A stretch of DNA of 64,000 nucleotides from Hippopus hippopus (taxonomy: Eukaryota > Mollusca > Bivalvia > Cardiida > Cardiidae): assembly GCA_946811185.2 (NCBI GenBank), contig OX328097.1, positions 61,781,063-61,845,062 of the forward strand, written 5' to 3'. Under the pieces are notes generated by a model that did not search any database, was not told where the DNA came from, and saw only the letters and a list, made by a program, of their open reading frames with translations. Position numbers and translations under genes: made by a program. Shown piece by piece: positions 34,215 to 45,294 of this stretch. Position 1 is the first letter of the stretch. Every line of letters starts with the position of its first letter.

Positions 34215-34278
34215 ATGTGTCAAAGCAATGGAAGAGAGCAATTGCCCCTACCAAAAGGGTGTTGTATGTTTCACATAG

Positions 34279-34753
34279 ATTTAGCCCTTGACCAAGCAGT
34301 CCTTTCTTTTAAGAACCTTGAGGAAGAAAACTTCGAAAAAACTGCGGGGAAAAAGGAGAAAATGCTGGTAACAAGCTTTTTCTCCTTTTCCCACAATGTT
34401 TTCTGTGCCTTCAAGAGTTAATTCAATAAATTAAGTCCCACTGAATACATGTACAGTATGTTGTCTGCAAATACTCCAAATTTGGAAAAATATAAATTTT
34501 TGTTGTTTCTAAAAGTATTAGATGAACTTTTCACCACACAATAAAATTTTAGACTGGTTCAAATTGAAAGCATTTGTCGACAGCAAATTAAATGAAGCTA
34601 AAACTGATGGAATGTGTTTGTAAAAGGATAGAAAACATTGTGGGAAATGGAGAAAATGCTGGTTACCAACATTTTCTCCTTTACTGACAAAGTTTTCGAA
34701 AGCCTTCTCCTTTAAGGTTGTTAAAACGTGACTGTGTAGTGGTAAAGAGTTAA
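34279..34753. mobile_element. Two hairpin MITEs (family H) side by side
   Basis: The first spans about 34279-34515 (palindrome GGAGAAAATGCTGGTAACAAGC...TTTTTCTCC near 34357-34386). The second, about 34522-34753, runs from 'gaacttttcaccacacaataaaattttagactgg' to 'gtagtggtaaagagttaa' with palindrome GGAGAAAATGCTGGTTACCAACATTTTCTCC. The two are in opposite orientation. Confidence 0.6.
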
Positions 34754-35206
34754 AAGCCAAATCTGTATAGGTAGTCATGCCAGAAACCAGGTACAAGATC
34801 ATTATCACATGCCAAATATCTCTTAGTACTGGACAAAATTTTATGAAACTTCATATTTAGATTGTTTATCATAAGCAACAGACAATCATTATTTGTTTTT
34901 ATTTAGTGAAATGCCATGTCATGTAAAGGGGTAATATATAATTTCATTATGGACCAATAACCATATGTTCGTCTGTCCGCACAGATATCTTCTAAAATCT
35001 TTGATGAAAATTGATGAAACTTCATACATTTCTTCCTTATGATAGTCCAAAGATTTTTTTTATTATTATTACTAATCTAGCGCCATATCATGGAAAAAGG
35101 GGGCATGATATATATTTCCAATATGGACGAATATCTCTTTAACTACTGGACAAAATTCTATGAAAATTCATATTGATATTGTGTATCATATGCCACAGCA
35201 ATTATT

Positions 35207-38200
35207 TGTTTTTAGTTTTACTGGCCAAAGGCAAGCAGAGCTTATGTTATGGTGTAATTTCCGTCTGTTAGTCTTTTTCTTGTTTACACAATATTCATCT
35301 TTGGATTTTCGTGAAACTTGCATAGCATCTTTATATCATCATTTGCTTGAGGCCGATTGATTTTCAAAACAAGATGGCTATTGGCCCTAAAGCCCTCACA
35401 TGAGTAAAGTTGTGTAGGATAGATAAAGTTGAAGAGATCCTTGTTGTGATGATGTAAAACACATGAGTGTTAGTGATCGACCTCCTTTTTGTCCAAAAAA
35501 GATAAACATCTGACAATGTTTCAAGAGTATCAGGCAGAAAATGTGGCCTCTAGTCTGCCAAAAGCTTTTTCTTGGATTTGGCCCAGTGACCTAATTTTTG
35601 ACTCTACATGACCAAATTTCGAACTTGTCCAAGATATCATCAAGACAAACATTCTGGCCAGGTTTTATGAGTATCATACTGAAACTATGGCCTCTAGAGT
35701 GCACAAAAGTGTTTAATTTTTTTCAGATTTGGCCAAGTGATGTACTTCTTGACCAGATCTGACACATTTTCAAACTTGTCTAAAATACCATCAAAACAAA
35801 ATATTTTAACAGTTTCATGAGTATCGAGCTGAAAATATTGCCTCAAGAGTGCACACAAGGTTTTTCTAAGGTTTTGCCCAATGACTTACTTTTTGAATCA
35901 ACATGGGCCAATTTCATACTTGTTTTGGATATCATCAAGACAAACAATCTGACCAAATTTCATGAGTATCAGACTGAAAATATGGCCTCTAGATTGCATA
36001 GAAAGTTTTTTCTGAGGTTTGGCTTAGTGACCTACTATTAGACCCGACATGACCCAATTTTGAACTAGTTCAAGATATCATCAAGGCAAACATTCTGACA
36101 AAATTTCATGTGTATCAGGCTTAAAATGTGGCCTGTAGACTACACGCTGGGTTTTTCTAAGATTTGGCCTGATGACCTACTTTTTGACCAAACATGACTT
36201 AATTTCGTACTTGTCAGAGATATTACCAAGACAAATATTCTGGCAAAATTCCAAGAGTACCAGGCTGAAAATGAGGTTTCCACAGTGCACACAAGATTTT
36301 TCTAAGATTTGGCCTGGTGACCTACTGAACCAATGTGACCCAATTTCGAACTTGTCCCAGGGTGTATCAAGACAAACATTCTGACAGACTTTCATGAGGA
36401 TCAGGCTGAAAATTTGGCCTCTACCATGCACACAAGGTTTTTTTAAGATCTGGCCAAGTGACCTACTTTTTGATCGGACATTACAGATTTTCAAACTTGT
36501 CCAAGATATCATCAAGACAAACATTCTTAGAGACTTTCACGAGTATCAGGCTGAAAATGTGGCCTATAGAGTGCACACAAGGTTTTTCTTAGAATTGGCC
36601 CTGTAACCTACTTTTTGACACAAGTGACCTAATTCTAAACTTGTCTTAGATATCAAGACAAACATTTTGACCAAGTTTCATGAGTGTCAGAATGAAAATT
36701 TATAAGGCTTTGTGAGTGCACACAAGGTTTTTCTAAGTTTCAGCATGGTGACCTACTTTTTGACTTAAAGAGACCCAATTTTGCACTTGTTCAAGATATC
36801 ATCGAAACAAACATTCTGACAAAGTATCATGAGTATCAGACTGAAAATTTGGCCTTTAGAGTGCACACATGGTTTTTCTAAGAATTGACTTAGTGACCTA
36901 CTTTTTTGCCAAACATTACCCAGTTCGAACTAGTCAGAGATATTATCAAAACAAATATTCTGACCAACTTTCATGAATATTGTACTGAATATGTTGTTTC
37001 TAGAGTACACACAAGGTAGCTATTGACGCCTTGACGATGCACAACTGACACAGCACCATCACAAAAGCTCACCGTGAGCACATTGTCCTCAGATGAGCTA
37101 GAAAAACAGCCTATAGCCCGAAATAGCTCATCTGACACTTTGAATTGTTTCAGAAATTTATATGAAGTATAGCTCATGATAGCCATCATAATAATTATCG
37201 TACAGTTTTCATTAATGTATTAACATTTTTATCAAATGAGATTAAAAAAACAGAGTTCACACAAGGTTTTTCTAAGATTTGGCCTAGAGACCTACTTTTC
37301 ACTCTCCATTACCATATTTCAATCTTTTCCATGATTTTATCAAGATACACATTCTGTTTCTTGATTATGCTTAAAATGTGGCTTCTAGAGTGCACACATA
37401 AGTTTTTCAAAGATTTGGCCCAGAGACCTACTTTTTGACCTGATGTGACCCAATTTCAAACTCTTTCATGGTTTTATCAAGACAAACATTCTGACAAAGT
37501 TTCAGGAGTATAGGACTGAAAATGTGGCCCCTAGATTGTACTCAAGGTAGTTGTTGATGGCAGACACATGACATTAAGGAAAAAGAAGCCATTAAAAGTT
37601 GAACATTTGCTTTTCTTGTTTACACAAAAAAGTTTGCATTTGTGATCAGACTTTCATGAAACTTACACAGATCATATCACTAATAGCTTGAACCCTATTG
37701 ATTTTGAAAAAAAAAATCAACAATTAGTAAGGGAAAAGTAGCCATTTAAAGTTGAACAATGGCATTCATTTGCTTACAGAATTGAAGTCTGCATTTGTGG
37801 TCAGAATTTCGTGAAACTTGCACTCACCAATAGCTTGAACCCGATTGATTTTGAAAAAAAAAATCAACAGTCAATTAGTAAGGGAAAAGTAGCCATTTTA
37901 AAGTTGAACATTTGCAATTTTTGTTTACTTGATTAAGTGGGCAATTTTTATCCGTTTGTTTTGAAACTTGCACAGATCATTTCATTTGTATCATCAAAAG
38001 TTAGAACCCTATTGAAATTGGAGAAAATCCAGCAATCAATGTAGGAAATGCAGCCACTTGATGACTAAGTCTTGTTTACTCAACAAAGTCCTCATTGTTG
38101 GTTCTTTTTCTTTTAAATTTGCAGTCATTGTTTAATTCAGTAAGTACGAAAATCTTACCAAATTTCCAAACAGGTGGTTTTGAGAATTTGTACTTTGATT

Positions 38201-38393
38201 ATTTCACTAATTCTCAATTCACCATGCCTACTTATTATGCTGTCTTAGTAGGTTCAAGCCCAGCTGAAACCCACTCCCATTTATTTGTGTGTGTGTTTGT
38301 CTTTTTCCTTTTCGCATCATTAGTTAATGATATATGATAGAAAATAAGCAAAGTTGCAGCCAGTAGAGCGATTTGGGCCCTAGTTATCTACTG
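35207..38393 (+). mobile_element. Family-F tandem-core element, interrupted by minus-strand family-A copies
   Basis: The head TTTTAGTTTTACTGGCCAAAGGCAAGCAGAGCTTATGTTATGG is at 35210-35255 and the first core phrase runs to 'gccgattgattttcaaaa' at about 35368. Family-A sequence then intervenes to about 37600, after which F cores resume three times ('atttgtg.tcagactttcatgaaacttac', 'gattttgaaaaaaaaaatcaac', 'gggaaaagtagccatttaaagttgaac'). The tail at about 38223-38393 ends 'gagcgatttgggccctagtt'. Nested insertion is the simplest explanation. Confidence 0.5.
35369..37102 (-). mobile_element. Tandem-core element, family A, inverted orientation
   Basis: On the minus strand it begins CTAGCTCATCTGAGGACAATGTGCTCACGGTGAGCTTTTGTGATGG (from about 37102). 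It carries about ten ~145-base units ('gcctctagagtgcacacaaggtttttctaag' on the plus strand) and ends CTTTACTCATGTGAGGGCTTTAGGGCCAATAGCCATCTTG near 35370. The degraded tail matches the 14392-15665 copy. A further minus-oriented fragment covers about 37255-37600. Confidence 0.65.
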
Positions 38394-38794
38394 AAATACC
38401 ATGTCATGGAAAAAGGGGGCTTAATGTACAATTTCATTATGGACCAGTAACAAAAAGGTCACATGTACATGCAAAACATTATACCACGGGTACATTTCTA
38501 TTAAAAAATTTTTTTTTCAGCAGGGCATATCATTTCAACAAAATAACTTGTTTTATTTATTTTGTAGTTTAACCTCCACTCATATTTTTCAAATGCTTTG
38601 AAATATATACTTAGATCTGTAACATGTACAAATAATAAAAATTCTGCAAAAATATTGTTAAATGATGCTATTTCATTGATTAACTTTGCCTTCAGTATAA
38701 AATCTATGAATGAATAAGATGACGGCAGACGGCTTTGAGAACATGTTTGTAAATTAGGGATAACAATATAGTTACCCTTCACCAAATAATCCAG

Positions 38795-39012
38795 AGTTTT
38801 ATAACACTGAAGAAAAAGACTTACGTAAATATTGTTAGAAAAGGAGAAAATGCAGGTAACCAGCATTTTCCCCTTTTCCTACAGTTTTCCACCCTCACCC
38901 CAGGCTTGTCAAAGAACTTCAGTTTAGTTTTACCTTTTTTGGATTTGTTGTCTGCAGAATCTTTCATTTTCAAAGAGTCTAAAATTTGTTTGACATGTCG
39001 GAGAGAGTTAAT
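38795..39012. mobile_element. Hairpin MITE (family H), diverged
   Basis: Palindrome GGAGAAAATGCAGGTAACCAGCATTTTCCCC (about 38841-38872) with left side 'cttcaccaaataatccagag' and right end 'cggagagagttaa'. A half copy, lacking most of its left arm, follows at about 39449-39612. Confidence 0.5.
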
Positions 39013-39639
39013 GAATACATGTTAAAACATGGCAGCAAAAACAGATTTGGACTGAATTGGATGAATCATTTCTCCTTCTGTCTCAGTGTTTCCAAAAGCA
39101 TCTGCCTTATGGAACAGTGTAGCAAAAGTATTATTCACTAATATGGTTATCAAAACCACTGCTTTTCTGTTCACCAAGAAAACTTTTGAGCGCATTTTTA
39201 TGAAACAGACAGCTAATAGTTATTTTTTACTCATCTTTCCTAGGTTTAGCAAGTACTATGTCAGGGTACTGTGCAGTGCCTTGCATGAGGAAACTATTGC
39301 CATTGTCTGCTTTCCCAAATAAACTGGATGTAAAACAATGATCAAGAGTGAGTGAAGAAATAATTGTCTAAATGACAATTCATCAATCATTGAAAAGAGC
39401 TTGAGTAAGTCAGGGTTTGAACTCCTCAAGGATGACTTACAAGCCCTGCTCATTACCAGCATTTTCTCCTTTTCCCACAATATTTTCTACCCATTCAGAT
39501 ATAAATCTCATCATTTGAACCACAATCTCATCATTTGAACCACATTTAAGTTGTTGTCTGCAACAGCTTTGAATTTGGACGAGTCAAAAACTTGTCGTGT
39601 GGTAAAGAGGTAGAAGTAAATAGACAGTTTCATTCTCTG

Positions 39640-39800
39640 TTAAAGTAGTGGGAGTATCCGTGGGCAAGAAACTTCATAACCCCAAACCCCAGCCAAGTGT
39701 TGGTGAAACCCAGGACATATGTGAATATGTGAGCTGTTGCCGTGATATGACTTAAATAATGTTGAAAGGGGCGTGAAACAGCAATCAATCATTCAATATA
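39640..39800 (+). mobile_element. SINE tail fragment
   Basis: 'gtgttggtgaaacccaggacatatgtgaatatgtgagctgttgccgtgatatgacttaaataatgttgaaaggggcgtgaaac' is the 3' half of a tRNA-derived SINE. The head with A and B boxes is absent. Confidence 0.5.
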
Positions 39801-39945
39801 ATTTTCAAAATGAACTCATTTGAAAATAAACAAAATAAAAAGAAAAGGGGACTTCGAGTAACTTTTTATTTGTCGCAATACTTTCAACATTCTCCAGATG
39901 CATTTTTATGCCATGAAAGGTTATATACCATAAAATGTGTTATTT

Positions 39946-40374
39946 AACCCTACACCAAACAATCCCGTGTTTTAACAACCCTAAGAAAGAAGCATTTTAA
40001 AAACATTGTGGGAAAAGAAGAAAATGCTGGTAACAAGCATTTTCTCCTTTTCCCACAACGTTTTCTACCAATTCAAGGACAAATATACCACACAGATTGG
40101 ACTTTTAACATATGTGTGTTGGACACCTTTTACAACAGCTCCTTTTTCCATAATGATTTTCCAAGCCACTTTTCTTTCCCAAATACATGTACCTATCTCC
40201 AGTGTAACATTTGTAATAGTATCTGGTGGGTCTGAAGTTAGACAATACAATAAATGGTGAATTCCCCCTCGCCCAACAATCCAATGTTTTAAAAGAAAAA
40301 AAGTTTTGACAACAATGTGGTAACCAGCTTTTTCTCCTTTTCCCACAATGTTTTCTACCAATTCAAAGACAAAT
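39946..40374. mobile_element. Two hairpin MITEs (family H); the second is split by the transposon at 40375
   Basis: Copy one starts TTAACCCTACACCAAACAATCCCG (about 39946), with palindrome AGAAAATGCTGGTAACAAGCATTTTCT (40019-40045). Copy two starts about 40262 and stops at 'caattcaaagacaaat' (40374). Its right part, 'actatcgtctgaaaaatgtttgaa...tgtagtaaagggttgaa', resumes after 44072, so the transposon inserted into this MITE. Confidence 0.6.
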
Positions 40375-41040
40375 CGAGGGCTGAACGCAACACAAGCCTA
40401 ACTTGATATTTTTCCAAAAATGACTTTTTTGCATTTTCTAATTTAAATCTACTAAATACATATGCTATAAAAAAATTAGGGTCCAAAGAGTTGGTTAAAG
40501 GGGCCAAAAGGGTCAGTTGGCATTTTGGCCTATCTCAGTTTAGATATTTACTGACAGCAACATAGGCCTATCTAGAGATAGATCTATGTTGCAATAAGTC
40601 AACTGAGTACTTTGTAAAACTACATAGTCCTAACTTGAGTTAGATCCATGTTGCATTTTTATCAATGAAGAAATAATCAATATTGTTTATAATATTGTAG
40701 CTATTTGATATAAATGTTGATGATGTCAGATTATGACATCAATTTTTTATAAAGTTCTACACCTGTTAACCTAAGAAAGATTTTTGAGGTTTATGCAGAA
40801 AAACTTCTTTCAAAAGGTTGTGAAGAATTCTAAGGTAAGGTAAAATTGATACTGTAAATCTGAAAAGAAAACAGATGTTTGCTACAAACATCAGATTAAT
40901 CTTAGAAAATAATTTTGTCAGAGTCTACAGAACAAAGTAAATTTTCATATCCTCTATGTTGGATCTTTTTGTAATTTAACACAAACAGAAAAATTTGTGT
41001 TTTTATCTGATTCTGTAATTAATAACGAATTTGTACCTCA

Positions 41041-41259
41041 TAACGCTTTACCAAATGACAAAATTTTAGATAAGTCCAATTTAAAAGCATTTGCAGACGA
41101 CAAATTCAGTTTTACTAAAAGTATGAAATATGCATTTCATAGGGTAAAAAACATTATGGGAAAAGGAGATAACCAGCATTTTCTCCTTTTCCTGCAATGT
41201 TTTCTAAAGGCTTCTTTCTCAAGGTCGTTAAAAGTTGGGAATGTTTGGTAAAGAGATAA
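41041..41259. mobile_element. Hairpin MITE (family H), nested in the TIR transposon
   Basis: From 'taacgctttaccaaatgacaaaattttagat' to 'ggaatgtttggtaaagagataat'. The left palindrome arm is shortened (GGAAAAGGAGATAACCAGC...TTTTCTCCTTTTCC), so part of the hairpin has been deleted. Confidence 0.6.
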
Positions 41260-41689
41260 TACTCCAAATATAATGATGACTGACTGTCAGTCTGTCTTTC
41301 TGTCTGTTTACTTCAAGTCACTTCTCTGCAACATGTAAACCCTTGATGCAATTTTACTGAAAGATATTCAGTTGATCACCACCACTATAGAGGTTTGCTA
41401 ACTCTATGGTCAATTTGTTTATTGTGAAAGGATTCACATAGTTTCAGTACAAAATATTAACCATTAGCAGAGGCTATATCAATAAGAATCATAATTCTGA
41501 AATTCTGACATGAAAAGATGGAAAGTTTTTCTATGGGCTTAAGTCACCTTCAGTTACAACAATAATTGTTTCATCATCAAAATATTTGGCCAGAAATGGT
41601 CATGGCCTAGATCCCATTTCTCATAATTTTCAGAGTCCAGCATGAATATGCTACAGGCCTCTAAGCATCAAGGACACAGCTCATATATA

Positions 41690-42410
41690 GGGAGTGGGCA
41701 GCAGTGTGTGGCTAACTCACTCATGTCAATTTGGCAGAGTCATCTTAATTTCCCTGCAGATTGGGTTCAGCAAACTGGATAACATTCTTGATTCTGGAGA
41801 CAAGCTTTACAGGGAAATTACCCTGAGAACTGGCAATGCATACATATCTCTGGAAGAGATTCCTGAAGTTGTACACTCTATGATTGTGACTAAAAGCATT
41901 CCCTTTTGTGGAACATTGAATAGAGAACTGACAGAGGAGCCATTTTATGCCATTGAAGATGCATTACTTACACTGTACCATGAGGCTGTTGATCATGAAT
42001 GTTTTCTCATTACTATGGGAAATGCAGAACCAGCATACACTAGCGCTATCATTAAAATAGGCAGCATGTTTTATTTTTTTGACCCACACTCAAGATCTGT
42101 TACAGGCAATGTTACTGCTGATGGACATGCAACTATCCTACTTACTGTTCAATTGCTGATTTGTGTTTTTTCATTAAGAATTTGGCATCTTCTTTGTTTA
42201 ATGGCAATTTAGATTCAGAATTTGAAATTGTAAAAATTACCATGTCATTGTTAGATGAAGGCAGTGATTTAGATTCTGACTTTTCAGGGTTTTCATCTGT
42301 CAGTGAAGGAGAGATTACTTGCAGGTTGTTCCTTGCACAAGAATCTTTACATTCTGAATTTGATGTATCTAAATCTGAAGCTAGTTGCTCATCTTTTGCC
42401 AGGTAGTGTA
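41690..42410 (+). pseudogene. Cysteine-peptidase-like (C76/OTU-like) ORF of a mobile element, frameshifted
   Basis: Three plus-strand frames join: SGQQCVANSLMSIWQSH (from 41693), then LDNILDSGDKLYR...SLEEIP and GNAEPAYTSAIIKIG...FYFFDPHSR, then FFIKNLASSLFNGN and an acidic, Ser-rich end. GQQCVANS with a downstream FDPHSR suits a papain-fold Cys/His peptidase, and 'LD.IL..GD.LY' is recalled from transposon-encoded and herpesvirus-tegument-like peptidases. Frameshifts lie near 41773 and 42140, and the frame ends at a stop near 42406, so it is not intact. Function and family are inferred from motif pattern only. It lies inside a TIR element and is therefore probably transposon cargo. Confidence 0.5.
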
Positions 42411-42623
42411 AGTGCCCCTTACACTATCCCTGGCCCTGCAACCCCTCAACGTTTACAGATTCTGCAATGAATCTTCTATTTTCAACATCAGCAGCTACTT
42501 TTTCCTAGCAATATTGTATACACTTTTTAAGACATTTTTTTTTTAATGTTTTTCTCAAGTTTGGAGAATTCCAATTCTTTTATTATACTACTGAGTTAAT
42601 AAAACTTTTTTTCCCTTCAAACT

Positions 42624-42626
<3 letters not shown>

Positions 42627-42657
<31 letters not shown>
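42627..42657. repeat. (GA)n microsatellite
   Basis: About 15 uninterrupted GA units. Confidence 0.9.
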
Positions 42658-42660
<3 letters not shown>

Positions 42661-42852
42661 TCAAGTGATTTTATCCAATATTATTATTTTAAAAAGGGAA
42701 CAAAAAAAAAAATAGACCTATTTTGCAATAAACATTAATTGCCTAAAAGATCATATTTTAATGCAACAGAGGTCTAACTGAAGTTAGACCTCTGTTGCAT
42801 TAATTTTTTTCCTAAAAAATGAAGGTTTATGACTGACAAACAGATATAACTC

Positions 42853-43880
42853 AAAACCAGAGGCGCTTGAGCGCCTGTATCGCTCCACAGACCTGATATT
42901 TCTATAATGGCGAAAGGAAGTTTTTAACAATTATCATTCAATCCTGCATTTTAGCTCACTGAAGAAAAAGGGTATGGAAAAAACTTGTGAGAAAAGAAGA
43001 AAAAAATGGTAACCACCCACGCACGGACGAACGGACGGACGAACGAACGGACGAATGGACGGACGCAACAACCAGAATTCTTCATGGAACACAATTATTT
43101 GAAGGAATTTGAAAGAGGACCACCAAAGGAACATTCCTAAGAAATTTGGTAAAAATCCAGTCAATAGTTTCTGAGGAGAAGTTTTTTAAAGAAAAAAATT
43201 ATGGACGCACGCACGGACGAAGGGACGGACGAACGGATGGACGGACGGACGACGGACACAATGCCATGACAATAGCTCGCTTGTTCAAGTGGCGTTAAAC
43301 TCCCAATACATCCAACCAACCAATAATCATTCAGTGACGACCGATTACAGTGCTTACAGTACTTTGATTTTAAAAGGAATTTGGTAGACAACCACCATAG
43401 AAACAATTTGGTAGACAACCACCATAGGAACTTACCTGCAAAACAACAATGAAATCCAATGAATAGTTTTAGAGAAGAAAGTTTTCAAAGATTTTACTTT
43501 ATACCATAAAAGGAAAATGAGTCTCCCATAAAAGCCATGTTTTTTTACAGATCATTTTTTTTTTAAGGAATTCTGTAAACCTGTATCTAAGGAACATTCC
43601 TGCAAAATAATAATGCTATCCAAATAGCGGTTTGGGAGGAGAAGATTTTTAAAGGTTTTTTACTTTGGTTGCCATGGCAACCAGAATTCTTCATGGAACA
43701 CAATTATTTGAAGGAATTTGAAAGAGGACCACCAAAGGAACATTCCTGTGAAATTTGGTAAAAATCCAGTCAATAGTTTCTGAGGAGAAGTTTTTTAAAG
43801 AAAAAGTTTACGGACGGACGGACGCACGACGGACACAACGCCATGACAATAGCTCGCTGGCCTTCGGCCAGTGGAGCTAA
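42853..43880 (-). mobile_element. Tandem-core element, family D, internally duplicated
   Basis: On the minus strand it starts TTTTTAGCTCCACTGGCCGAAGGCCAG near 43880 and ends CAGGCGCTCAAGCGCCTCTGGTTTT near 42853. It is the inverted relative of 62921-63549 but longer. The segment from the GTCCGTCC simple repeat through 'aaactattgactggatttttaccaaatttc' is present again (about 43000-43260), together with a SINE-like tail piece. GTTGCCATGGCAAC is perfect at 43669-43682. Confidence 0.65.
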
Positions 43881-44259
43881 AAATGGTAAAATCTCTTTTC
43901 AAATAAACTTTTTTTACAAACAATTGTAACAGTGATTTAAATCATGATATTTTAATACAACATCTATCAAAACAGTTACAATAATATTCATTTTTATAAT
44001 ATGACACTGTTTCTTGTGTCTCCTGTAAAATTTTGAAAAATGTAGTTAGGCCTATGTTGCGTTCAGCCCTCGAAATACTATCGTCTGAAAAATGTTTGAA
44101 TAATCATCTGTAAATTCCTTCAATATGGATGAGTCTAAAATGTTGCCATGTAGTAAAGGGTTGAAAAGAAAACCAGAACTGACTACTCTTGATGATACAA
44201 ATATTTACTATCACTGACTATAGACACACATATGATATAAAAGATGTGTCCATGTACTT

Positions 44260-45035
44260 TAACCCTTTGCCACAGAATCACAAATTTTATGGACTGTAAA
44301 GAAGAAGACTTTAGAAAACATTATGGAAAAAGGAGAAAATGCTGGTAACCAGCATTTTTACCTTTTCCCACAATGCTTTCTATCTTTCCAAGAACAAAAT
44401 TCAATTTTTGAGTCACATTTTGAGTTTTATCGTCTGCAAATGCTTTCAAATTTTATCATGTAGTTATGACTTAACACTTAAACAGTGATATTGTATCCTT
44501 TGGCAAGGGTCATAGCATTTGATCTTTACATAGAGTATGTATACAATGATGTTTAATAAGACTATATAAACCATAATTCACATTAAAAATTATTCACACA
44601 CATAAATTCTAAACTTTACAACACTTATTTAGTATCATCGTGGTGGATTTTTGTTTGTATACAAGTTACAATATAACCACTGATGTATATCACAGAACTA
44701 TTCTGAGATGAGAACATTGCTTTCAGACAAAACAATGCTGACCCTCGATCTGCCACAAAACTGAAATTAACATTTCCTTTATGTCAATAAAAAGACTCGC
44801 ATATTCTACCTTTAACTCATCACAGATGCCATTTTACACTCTTCCACATTGACATTATTTGCAGTCAATAATTCCATTGCGGCTAAAGAGATTGGGTTTG
44901 TCTTTGATAGGCTAGAAAATATTGTGGCAAAAGGAGAAAATGCTGGTTACCAGCATTTTCTTCTTTTCCCATAATAATTTCATGTCTTCTTCCTGAGGGT
45001 CGTCATGACTCCGGAATGTGTGGTAAAGGGTTTGC
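44260..45035. mobile_element. Hairpin MITEs (family H), two copies
   Basis: One at about 44260-44470 (TTAACCCTTTGCCACAGAATC; palindrome GGAGAAAATGCTGGTAACCAGCATTTTTACC). One at about 44815-45035 (palindrome GGAGAAAATGCTGGTTACCAGCATTTTCTTC; right end 'tgtgtggtaaagggtt'). They lie just downstream of the SELENOL 3' end. Confidence 0.6.
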
Positions 45036-45179
45036 TGATATGGCAGACTTGGATGAAGGATTAGACTACACAGAATGTGCAGTCTAATCTATAACTCACA
45101 CTGTCCACTTATATTTCATAAATAACATGCATTTGGTTGGCATCACAAGGGCTGAAAAATACAAGACCATGAAAACGTA

Positions 45180-45294
45180 AGAAAATCAATTATAAGTCTT
45201 TTGCCCACAATTTATCCAGTTATTGCACACTTTGTTTTAAGCAAAAACCTTCATTCTGTGAGACCAATTTTCTACATCAACTGTCTTGTATCTT
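45180..45294 (-). other. SELENOL: SELENOL last exon (3' UTR with SECIS), or terminal coding exon, alternative 2
   Basis: A very strong acceptor (long T/C run, tttcttttcag) ends at 45295. If spliced directly from exon 8 it adds KIQDS and a TGA at 45279-45277; if spliced from the small exon at 45363-45413 it is pure 3' UTR. Either way the SECIS at 45202-45265 is retained. The 3' end and polyadenylation site were not located; the lower bound is approximate. Confidence 0.5.
45202..45265 (-). promoter_or_regulatory. Candidate SECIS element of SELENOL
   Basis: Read on the minus strand: lower stem CTCACA (45262-45257) pairs with TGTGGG (45209-45204). A small internal loop follows, then the non-Watson-Crick quartet ATGA (45254-45251) opposite GGAT (45217-45214), giving the G-A/A-G tandem. 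An upper stem AGGTTTTTGC pairs with GCAATAACT, and the apical loop contains AAAA (45238-45235), 12 bases after ATGA. These are the defining parts of a eukaryotic SECIS. It lies 3' of the SELENOL coding exons, where it must be to recode the two TGA codons. Found by eye; no folding energy was computed. Confidence 0.65.

Larger units (their letters stand above)
40375..44072. mobile_element. 3.7-kb DNA transposon with 29-bp TIRs, AAAT target duplication and peptidase-like ORF
   Basis: The left end (40375-40403, CGAGGGCTGAACGCAACACA...) and the complement of the right end (44044-44072) match at 27 of 29 bases. AAAT flanks both sides (40371-40374 and 44073-44076). Internal copies of the same theme include 'aacataggcctatc' near 40560 and a perfect 19-bp-arm palindrome ATGCAACAGAGGTCTAACT at 42761-42800. 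It carries a broken cysteine-peptidase-like ORF (41690-42410), a hairpin MITE (41041-41259) and a family-D tandem-core element (42853-43880). No transposase was found, so this is probably a decayed or internally deleted copy. Superfamily not determined. Confidence 0.7.

Noticed and set aside
38501..38866. A 121-codon minus-strand frame preceded by a splice-acceptor-like 'ctttttcttcag', as if a terminal exon
   Set aside because: The acceptor-like sequence is the arm of a family-H MITE, the protein has no recognisable domain, and no partner exon was found.
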